From Azospirillum sp. RU38E (GTDB lineage Bacteria > Pseudomonadota > Alphaproteobacteria > Azospirillales > Azospirillaceae), in NCBI RefSeq assembly GCF_900188385.1, contig NZ_FZOI01000004.1, positions 248,001 to 312,000 of the forward strand: a stretch of DNA of 64,000 bases, written 5' to 3'. This document shows positions 43,318-49,738 of this stretch, in pieces (position 1 is the stretch's first letter; each line of letters begins with the position of its first letter). A program made the position numbers and the translations under genes. Below the pieces are notes generated by a model. It was not told the origin of the DNA. It worked only from the letters and a program-made list of their open reading frames with translations, and did no database searches.

Positions 43318-43452
43318 CCAATTCATCCTCGCACGGGCAAAACGCCCCGTCACAGCAACCTAACCCAAAGGGTGGCCTTCCCCCGCTGTGCGGTGCAAAC
43401 AGACATGGTAAGCTCCGGCCAACATCGCTTCTCCTTGAGCGTCAGGCGCAGG

Positions 43453-44961
43453 ATGCCGATCAGAACCGGAAATTTCGCAGCCAGGCTATATATCTGGCTC
43501 GCCACGTTTCTTGCCGTGGGTCTGTTATCCATCATTCTGGGCCAGCTGGTCGAGGATCGGGGGAAGACCCGCGCTGCCGCCGTGGCATCCGCCAGTAATG
43601 TCGGCAATGCCCTGGCCACCGATATTGCCGGTTCCATCGCCACGCTGGAACGGATGCTGTTGGGCGTGCGCGGTGCCATCACTGCCGGTGATGCCAGGCT
43701 GGCGCGTGAACGGCTGGATATGTTGCTGCTGGCCATGCCCGACGCGGTGAAGCTGAGCGGGGCCACCGATGCCGGTGGCCATATCGTGCTGGGTAATGCC
43801 GGCAGTGACTACGAACAGCAGAGCCTTAACTGGCGCCCCTATTTCATCCGCCATCAGGCGAATCCGGATCGCGGGCTCTATATTTCCGGCCCCTATGCCG
43901 CACTGTCCGACGGCACCCCGATGATCGTGGCCAGCCTGCGGCTGGATGATGCGCAGGGGCAGTTTGCCGGGGTGCTGGTTGCCGGCATCCAGCTGAGCTA
44001 TTTCAACAAGCTGTTTGACCGTATCGCGGTGGAATCCGGCGGGTCCATGACCCTGTTCACCGACAAGGGGGTTGTCATCGGGCGCCGCCCCTATGATCCC
44101 CAGGTGATCGGGCGCGACCTTTCGAAATTCCCGGGGGTCAAGCGCGCCCTGGCGGGGGAGCGGACATTTGAAGATGTGGCCGCCATCGACAATGTTGAAC
44201 GGCTTTATGTTTCCACGCCGATCGGCGGTTACCCGCTCTTCATCAACGTTGCCCAGTCAACCGACACGATTTTTGCGCATTGGACCGCCAAGACCATCAC
44301 CATCGGTTTCACCACCGCCCTGCTGGTGGGGGGAATGATCCTGCTGGTCTGCCTGTTCTATTGTGAAAATGGCCGGCGGGGGGAGGTGCAGATGCAGCTG
44401 GCGGAGGCCAACCGGCAATTGCATCAGGCCGCAGAAACCGATGCCCTGACCGGTATTGCCAATCGCCGCCGGGTAGAACGGCTTCTTGCCCAATATGGCA
44501 AGGCCGGGTCGAAGGATTTCAGCGTGCTGATGCTGGATATCGACCTGTTCAAACATTTCAACGATCAGTACGGGCATGAGGCGGGGGACAAGGCCCTGCA
44601 TCAGGTTGCCCAGACCCTGGCCGATTCCCTGCCGGGCGACCATGATCTCGTTGCCCGCTATGGCGGGGAGGAATTCATCATCCTGCTGCCTGGCAGCAAT
44701 ATCGGCAATGCCCAGACCGTGGCGGAACATTTGCGGGCGCGGGTGGCCGCCTTGCAAATCCCCCACGCAACCAGCCCGTTCCACAATGTCACCGTCAGCA
44801 TCGGGCTGGCCGGTACCGGCAACCTGAACGATCTGCCGCCCGAAGAACTGGTGCGGCTGGCCGACAAGGCGCTGTACCGCTCCAAGCAGGCCGGCCGCAA
44901 CCGGGTGACCATCAGCCCTTTTGTCCAGCCCAAGGCCAATGATTCCTACCAAGCCGCCTAA
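43453..44961 (+). CDS. Membrane-bound diguanylate cyclase with periplasmic dCACHE-like sensor
   Basis: A 502-residue c-di-GMP synthase. TM1 (about 12-32), a periplasmic sensor (about 35-275; NWRPYFIRHQANPDRGLYISGP is dCACHE-like), TM2 (about 282-305), then GGDEF. The active-site loop is RYGGEEF (GGEEF type); DIDLFKHFND binds metal and substrate. No allosteric RxxD motif was noticed directly before the loop. The start at 43453 is preferred because the TM begins just after it; in-frame GTG 43372 or ATG 43405 are alternatives. The last codons form part of hairpin H1 of structured repeat copy 3. Confidence 0.87.
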   Translation: MPIRTGNFAARLYIWLATFLAVGLLSIILGQLVEDRGKTRAAAVASASNVGNALATDIAGSIATLERMLLGVRGAITAGDARLARERLDMLLLAMPDAVKLSGATDAGGHIVLGNAGSDYEQQSLNWRPYFIRHQANPDRGLYISGPYAALSDGTPMIVASLRLDDAQGQFAGVLVAGIQLSYFNKLFDRIAVESGGSMTLFTDKGVVIGRRPYDPQVIGRDLSKFPGVKRALAGERTFEDVAAIDNVERLYVSTPIGGYPLFINVAQSTDTIFAHWTAKTITIGFTTALLVGGMILLVCLFYCENGRRGEVQMQLAEANRQLHQAAETDALTGIANRRRVERLLAQYGKAGSKDFSVLMLDIDLFKHFNDQYGHEAGDKALHQVAQTLADSLPGDHDLVARYGGEEFIILLPGSNIGNAQTVAEHLRARVAALQIPHATSPFHNVTVSIGLAGTGNLNDLPPEELVRLADKALYRSKQAGRNRVTISPFVQPKANDSYQAA

Positions 44962-45063
44962 AGGTTGCGCTTTAGGCGGCTTGGAGGCCGGCGACCGCCG
45001 GCCCGGCACCGCGTGGTGCCGCAAGCCAAGGGCGCGGATGCGCCCGCCCGGCGCCTGAGGGAA
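44949..45063 (+). repeat. Multi-hairpin structured repeat, copy 3
   Basis: H1 44949-44984 (perfect 15-bp stem CCAAGCCGCCTAAAG, loop GTTGCG) overlaps the last four codons and stop of the cyclase gene. H2 44986-45003 (GGCCGGC/GCCGGCC), H3 45004-45021 (CGGCACC/GGTGCCG), linker CAAGCCAA, H4 45030-45045 (GGGCGC/GCGCCC), tail GCCCGGCGCCTGAGGGAA. It fills the gap to convergent rsmD. Confidence 0.85.
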
Positions 45064-45072
45064 ATTAAAGTA

Positions 45073-45663
45073 TCAGACAACACGCGGGACGTGGCGTAGG
45101 AACAGGATGCGCGCCTGGGTGTAAGCGCGTTCATCCAGCATCACAAAGCCCGGCGGGGCGGTCAGCGGATCACGCTCCCCCACCTCCACACAGACCAGCG
45201 CGCCGGGGGCCAGCCAGCCCGCCGCCGACAGGGCGGTCAGTGCTGGCGGGGCCAGATCCTGCCCATAGGGCGGGTCCAGAAAGGCCAGGGTTGCCGCCGC
45301 CGGGGCCGCCGGCGGCTTGCCCGCATCCCCCAGGATGAAGCGGCAACGCGCCGTCACCCCCAGGCTTTCGGCATTGCGCCGCGCCATCTCCAGCGAGGGG
45401 CGCGCTTTGTCCAGCAGCAGGGCGCTGGCGCCGCCGCGCGACAAGGCCTCCAGCGCCAGGGCACCGGTGCCGCAAAAGGCATCCAGCACCACGGCGCCGT
45501 CCAGCACATCGCCGCCATCGGCCGCCCAATCGCCATGGGCCAGAATGTTGAACAGGGATTGCCGGGTCCGGTCGCTGGTGGGGCGTACATCGCGCCCCGT
45601 CGGTGCCTCCAGCCGCCGGCCGCGCAACTCACCGCCGACGATTCGCACCCTTGCCCCCTGCAT
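45073..45663 (-). CDS. rsmD: 16S rRNA (guanine966-N2)-methyltransferase
   Basis: A 196-residue SAM methyltransferase. VRIVGGELRGRRLEAP begins the family, RPTSDRTRQSLFNIL binds RNA, VLDAFCGTGALALEALSRGG binds SAM, and LAFLDPPYGQ is the catalytic DPPY. A GTG at 45648 directly before RIVGGE is an equally plausible start. It overlaps the end of rluB by about 35 bases, implying coupling. Confidence 0.93.
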   Translation of the reverse strand: MQGARVRIVGGELRGRRLEAPTGRDVRPTSDRTRQSLFNILAHGDWAADGGDVLDGAVVLDAFCGTGALALEALSRGGASALLLDKARPSLEMARRNAESLGVTARCRFILGDAGKPPAAPAAATLAFLDPPYGQDLAPPALTALSAAGWLAPGALVCVEVGERDPLTAPPGFVMLDERAYTQARILFLRHVPRVV

Positions 45664-46924
45664 CACCGCGCGGCCCCTTGGCCGGGGTGGGTTTATCACT
45701 GGCGGGCTTGGGCGCCGCCGCTGCCGGTTTTGCCGCCCGACGCGGGGCCGTGGCACCCTCTGCCGGGATGTCGCCCTTGGACAGGGCCCGGTCCATCGCC
45801 GCCACCGCCTTGCGGGCAGATTCGCTCAACCCTGCCGCTGCAGCCCGGCGCTCGGCGGCATTGGCCGGGCGGGCTTCCGCCGCCGGCTTGGCTGCGGTCG
45901 CTGACGTCGTGCGGGCCGGCTTGGGCTTGCCGCCCAGCATCCGTTCCACATTATCGCGCGCCTTGGCCGCCGACGGGCGGGCGGCTTGCCTGGGCCCGCC
46001 CTTGGTGGCGGCGGCCGGGGCCTGTTCCGCCATGGCCTTGGGCAAGCGGTCATAGCGCATACGCGGCGCAGGCTTTGGCGCCGCACCGGGGGCAGGCGGC
46101 GGTTCCACCGCATCGGCGGGGAAGAAATCGGGGATCTGCTCGCGCAGCACGCGGCGCGGCACTTCCTCCACCTGGCCGCGATCCAGCTTGCCCAACTGGA
46201 AGGGGCCATAGGCGACACGGATCAGCCGGCTGACCGGCAGGCCCAGATAATCGAAGACGCGGCGAACCTCCCGGTTCTTGCCTTCGCGTAGGCCCACGGT
46301 CAGCCAGGAATTATAGCCGACCGTGCGGTCGATCACCGTTTCGATGGGGCCATAGGCGATGCCATCCACCACCACCCCTTCGGCCAGCCGGCGCATGGTT
46401 TCCGGCGTCGGCGTGCCATGCACGCGGATGCGGTAACGGCGCAGCCAGCCGGTGCTGGGCAATTCCAGGAAACGGGCCAGCTCCCCATCATTGGTCAGCA
46501 GCAGCAGCCCTTCCGACGACAGATCCAGCCGGCCCACCGACACCACGCGCGGCAGGTCGCCCGGCAGATTGTCGAACACGGTGGCGCGGCCCTGTTCGTC
46601 GCGGGCCGTCGTCACCAGCCCCTCGGGCTTGTGGTAACGCCACAGGCGCGTCGGCTCCGGCTCAGCCACGGCCTTGCCATCCACCACAATGCGGTCGCCA
46701 TCGCGCACCAGAAAGGCGGGGCTGTCCAGCACCCGCCCATTCACCGACACGCGGCGGTCGGCGATCAGCTTTTCAGCGTCGCGCCTGGAGCAGACGCCGG
46801 CGCGGGCAAGACGTTTGGCAACGCGCTCGCCCCCCGGCAGGGGGGCGGCATCGGTCGTTTCGGCATCATCGGCGACGTCTTCGACGGCCACCTGATGCAA
46901 GGGATCATACGGAATACGGGACAT
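45629..46924 (-). CDS. rluB: RluB-type 23S rRNA pseudouridine synthase with long basic tail
   Basis: A 431-residue enzyme. S4 domain (RVAKRLARAGVCSRRDAEKLIADRRVSVNG), catalytic motif VSVGRLDLSSEGLLLLTNDG, and the later LREGKNREVRRVFDYLGLPVSRLIRV. From about residue 270 to the end runs an Ala/Pro/Lys/Arg-rich low-complexity tail (ATAAKPAAEARPANAAERR), common in alphaproteobacterial homologues and probably RNA-binding. It modifies the region of 23S U2605 in E. coli. rsmD follows with an overlap. Confidence 0.92.
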   Translation of the reverse strand: MSRIPYDPLHQVAVEDVADDAETTDAAPLPGGERVAKRLARAGVCSRRDAEKLIADRRVSVNGRVLDSPAFLVRDGDRIVVDGKAVAEPEPTRLWRYHKPEGLVTTARDEQGRATVFDNLPGDLPRVVSVGRLDLSSEGLLLLTNDGELARFLELPSTGWLRRYRIRVHGTPTPETMRRLAEGVVVDGIAYGPIETVIDRTVGYNSWLTVGLREGKNREVRRVFDYLGLPVSRLIRVAYGPFQLGKLDRGQVEEVPRRVLREQIPDFFPADAVEPPPAPGAAPKPAPRMRYDRLPKAMAEQAPAAATKGGPRQAARPSAAKARDNVERMLGGKPKPARTTSATAAKPAAEARPANAAERRAAAAGLSESARKAVAAMDRALSKGDIPAEGATAPRRAAKPAAAAPKPASDKPTPAKGPRGDAGGKGANRRR

Positions 46925-46981
46925 GGTGGCGGACTTTACGCGGCCACACGCCGCAGGTAAAGCGCCGCCAGCCCCACCCCC

Positions 46982-47542
46982 TCACAGGTCTGGCGTTCCA
47001 ACGACGCCGGTGCTGCCCAGCTTCTCATTCTCGCCCCCCTGCGGCGGCTCCCCCGTCAGCAGCGCCTTGGCATAGCCATAGAGGAACACCATGCCGGCGG
47101 ACGGGCTGTCCCAATATTCCGCCGCTTCCACGGTCACGGCGATCAGCGCCATGTCGGGATCGTCGGTGCCCTTGGGGAACCAGGTGCGCATCGGTTCCCG
47201 CCATAATTGCTTCATCAGCCCGCGATCGGTCACCACCCGGGCGTGACCAGAGACAGAGACATAATTCTGGTCCCCCGGCTTGGCGAAGGCCAGGCCGACA
47301 TGACTGTCCTGCACGATTTCCCCCACTTTCGGCGAGGAGCGGCGGGTGAAGAAATACAGGCTGCCATCGAACCGGTCATTGCTACACCACATCGGCCGGG
47401 CGCGAAGCTGATCGCCATCGAATGTGGTCATCATCGCCACATCGATATCCTTGATCATGCTCCACAGTTTGTCGGCCTTGGGGTCGGCACCGGGGGTGAT
47501 GGGGGCGGCGGGGCGCGGGGTCTGGTGCAGATAATCGCTCAT
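46982..47542 (-). CDS. Pyridoxamine 5'-phosphate oxidase-fold protein (general stress protein 26-like)
   Basis: A 186-residue split-barrel flavin-binding-type protein. AMMTTFDGDQLRARPMWC and GSLYFFTRRSSPKVGEI are typical of the GsiB/YdaG-like group. VSVSGHARVVTD and WFPKGTDDPDMALIAVTVEAAEYWDSP are conserved in it. Exact cofactor (FMN or F420-like) and substrate are not known. Divergent from tadA. Confidence 0.85.
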   Translation of the reverse strand: MSDYLHQTPRPAAPITPGADPKADKLWSMIKDIDVAMMTTFDGDQLRARPMWCSNDRFDGSLYFFTRRSSPKVGEIVQDSHVGLAFAKPGDQNYVSVSGHARVVTDRGLMKQLWREPMRTWFPKGTDDPDMALIAVTVEAAEYWDSPSAGMVFLYGYAKALLTGEPPQGGENEKLGSTGVVGTPDL

Positions 47543-47656
47543 GGGGATTTACCTGTTTCTGGCTTTCGGGGATCGTCCCTTTGCCAACGCCCTGCCCGCC
47601 CGCCGGTTCCCCCCGCTTGACGGGCCGGCCCCCGCCGGGGCAGCCTTGCCCGCATC

Positions 47657-48130
47657 ATGTCACAGCAGCACCCCGCCCCCCTGTCCGCCAGCCCCATGGA
47701 CCTCGCCTTCGCCGAGGCCGCCGCCGCCGCCACCCGCGGGGAGGTGCCGGTGGGTGCGGTGATCCTGGACCCGCGCGACGGTCGCATCCTGGCCCGCGCC
47801 GGCAACCGGACGGAGGAGCTGGCCGACCCCACCGCCCATGCCGAAATCCTGGCCATCCGGGCGGCGGCGGCCAGCCTGGGCAGCGCCCGCCTGCCCGGCC
47901 TGGACCTGTATGTGACGCTGGAACCCTGTGCCATGTGCGCGGCGGCGATCAGCTTCGCCCGTCTGCGTCGGGTCTATTTCGGCGCTTATGATCCCAAGGG
48001 CGGGGCCGTGGATCACGGCCCCCGCTTCTTCCAGCAGCCCACCTGCCACCACGCCCCGGAAACCTATGGCGGTTTCCAGGAGCGCCGGGCAGCCGATCAG
48101 CTCCGCAGCTTCTTCCGCGACAGGCGCTGA
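47657..48130 (+). CDS. tadA: tRNA-specific adenosine deaminase
   Basis: A 157-residue zinc deaminase that makes inosine 34 in tRNA-Arg. HAEIL holds the zinc His and catalytic Glu, and PCAMCAAAI the two zinc cysteines. The C-terminal RLRRVYFGAYDPKGGAVDHG is typical. It converges with sdhE with only 3 bases between stops. Confidence 0.95.
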   Translation: MSQQHPAPLSASPMDLAFAEAAAAATRGEVPVGAVILDPRDGRILARAGNRTEELADPTAHAEILAIRAAAASLGSARLPGLDLYVTLEPCAMCAAAISFARLRRVYFGAYDPKGGAVDHGPRFFQQPTCHHAPETYGGFQERRAADQLRSFFRDRR

Positions 48131-48133
48131 TCT

Positions 48134-48409
48134 TCACACCACCTGATGGGCCTGCAGCTTCTCCATCAACGGCCCCTGCCATTCCGCCGGCACCGGCTCG
48201 GCTTTGGTGATCCAGTTATAAATGTCGGGGTCCGGATTCTCCATCAGCGCCTCATAGGCATCCACTTCCGCCTCGCTCATCCCGGCCAGATATTGCCGGG
48301 CGAAGCTGCCCATCAGCAGGTCCATTTCCTTGGTGCCGCGATGTTCGCTGCGGAAAATCAGGCGCTTGCGACGATTATCCAGTTCCATCTCGCTCATCTC
48401 TGCCATCAT
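48134..48409 (-). CDS. sdhE: Succinate dehydrogenase assembly factor (FAD assembly)
   Basis: A 91-residue protein that helps covalent FAD attachment to SdhA. EHRGTKEMDLLMGSFA contains the signature RGxxE. The helical remainder ends with YNWITKAEPVP. The first ATG is used; ATGs 4 and 7 codons later are possible. In many alphaproteobacteria sdhE lies next to recG in divergent orientation; here 1.3 kb of extra DNA separates them. Confidence 0.93.
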   Translation of the reverse strand: MMAEMSEMELDNRRKRLIFRSEHRGTKEMDLLMGSFARQYLAGMSEAEVDAYEALMENPDPDIYNWITKAEPVPAEWQGPLMEKLQAHQVV

Positions 48410-48460
48410 CGGGGATCATGTTCCAATTGATGGTAGGATATAGAGCCCCAACGGCTTTCT

Positions 48461-48486
48461 GTCAGCCACCCCGCTTCGTTTCGCCC
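48461..48486. repeat. 26-bp direct repeat, left copy
   Basis: Begins GTCAGCCACCCC and ends TTTCGCCC, identical to 49742-49767. The two copies enclose the beta-prism gene. Preceded by T, giving TGTCAGCC. Confidence 0.8.
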
Positions 48487-48621
48487 CACGAAGCCAGATG
48501 TTCCTTGAACGCCTCTCGCGTCAGTAACGCCCAACCAGCACCGGCTGAGCCCGTCGCGTCGGCAAAAGCACCCAACAACGTGCCCTAACCCCACGAGGTT
48601 ATGGATGGTTTCCGATAGCAA
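48462..48621 (-). pseudogene. Possible gene remnant between sdhE and the beta-prism gene
   Basis: On the minus strand the peptide LSETIHNLVGLGHVVG breaks off and, after a one-base shift, continues as LLGAFADATGSAGAGWALL and then TREAFKEHLASWGETKRGG with a stop inside the 26-bp repeat. The smooth continuation in a new frame suggests a decayed coding fragment. No family is recognised, so this could also be chance. Nothing else is seen in 48410-48691. Confidence 0.3.
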
Positions 48622-48691
48622 GTTTTTTATGTTTTACTGTTTTGATCACATGAATACCGTACTTGCTTTCCACCTTTCCACTATGCACCAT

Positions 48692-48720
48692 GAAAAAGGG
48701 GGCCGCAGAACGGCCCCCTT
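48692..48720 (-). terminator. Rho-independent terminator of the beta-prism gene
   Basis: Stem AAGGGGGCCG/CGGCCCCCTT with loop CAGAA. On the minus strand it ends in TTTTTC, the classical form, 34 bases past the stop codon. Confidence 0.85.
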
Positions 48721-48753
48721 GCGGTAAAGTCCCGCGACCAGCCCTTGTGCTGA

Positions 48754-49221
48754 TTATTCGGGCCGGGTGAACAGTTCCTTTACCTGAGCCACCCTCGTTT
48801 CCGTGGTCGAGTAATAGGCCCAGATATAGTCGCCGCCCGCACCTTCATTGAGATCACAACCAACATGCTGAAAGCCGGGGATCTGCGGGGGTACGGACTG
48901 ATTGGTCACGACGAAGGCCAGAGACTGGATCGGCTGCCGACCAGCATCATAATTCCAATACATGTAAATGTATTTCCCACCAGCCCCGCTATTCAGATCC
49001 GCCGGAGACCAGTTCCAGCCTGGAATGCTGTTCGCCTGTGCAGAACTGTAGGCGATGAAGTTCACATTGGTGATCGGCTGTTTACCATTGGTCTGATAGC
49101 CGACATAGATATACTTCCCACCAACGGTGCTGTTCAGGTCCGTCAGATAAAAATCCCAGCCCGGCTGATAGAAGGGGCCGCGCTCGCTATCAACCTGTAC
49201 AGTGAGGTTCGTCAAAGCCAT
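48754..49221 (-). CDS. Small beta-prism protein with three MABP-like repeats
   Basis: A 155-residue protein without a signal peptide, made of three repeats at about 21-42, 68-89 and 116-137. Each has the core G(W/F)-x4-10-DLN-x-G-x-GG-x-YI-(Y/W), for example DLNSGAGGKYIYMYW. This matches the MABP beta-prism seen in eukaryotic MVB12 and in some bacterial MACPF proteins, here as a stand-alone single domain. Three-fold repeats of this sort suit lipid or sugar binding. GGAG precedes the ATG, with a palindrome just upstream. It lies between 26-bp direct repeats. Confidence 0.65.
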   Translation of the reverse strand: MALTNLTVQVDSERGPFYQPGWDFYLTDLNSTVGGKYIYVGYQTNGKQPITNVNFIAYSSAQANSIPGWNWSPADLNSGAGGKYIYMYWNYDAGRQPIQSLAFVVTNQSVPPQIPGFQHVGCDLNEGAGGDYIWAYYSTTETRVAQVKELFTRPE

Positions 49222-49231
49222 TTTGATCTCC

Positions 49232-49247
49232 GTTAATGAGCATTAAC
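49232..49247. promoter_or_regulatory. Operator-like palindrome upstream of the beta-prism gene
   Basis: GTTAATGAGCATTAAC: 7-bp arms around AG, 10 bases before the start codon and overlapping the edge of the ribosome-binding region. About 75 bases further upstream on the minus strand there is a TTGACG element. Confidence 0.45.
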
Positions 49248-49738
49248 ACACCGAAATCGATGCGCTGGTAATATGCGTAGCAATGAAAAATTGTAACGTC
49301 AACCTACATTTTAATATTAAGATTGATTTTTTTGTTAAACTTGTAATGCGGGCGAAGAGTCATACAATTCAAAATTGTCATCCATCGCCATGCAGGAGCC
49401 AGCGCAAACCGTCCATTTTCAATTGGAAACCCCAATATTTACATGCAGTTACGGCATTTAACGACTTTAAGTTTTATATTTTTCACATTATGCGTGGGGC
49501 GGGGGGCGCGGCCGGCGATGGTCCATGGATGCAGATGCGCCCGATCCAATGAATTCAGCCTATCGGTATCTTCCATTCGAGCGCATTGCTGAGCCGCGCC
49601 GCCATCGGACAGGACCAACAGCCCGTCGACCATTTCAACACGGCTGTCCTGGGTCTGCGGTCCCGCCCGGAACACCCCCGCCACCCCGATACGAACAATC
49701 AATCTGGGCTTCTGACCGCTGCCTGCGATATAGACGCT
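49248..49738. other. Gene-free interval upstream of recG, partly AT-rich
   Basis: About 490 bases. The part next to the beta-prism gene (to about 49480) is AT-rich with runs such as GATTTTTTTGTTAAAC, and likely holds that gene's promoter. The rest is GC-rich and contains open frames without convincing protein sequence. No RNA gene or terminator was recognised. Confidence 0.5.

Noticed and set aside
49586-49738. N-terminal extension of recG starting at 49586
   Set aside because: The extra residues do not resemble RecG, and later starts at 49739 or 49784 give the normal length.
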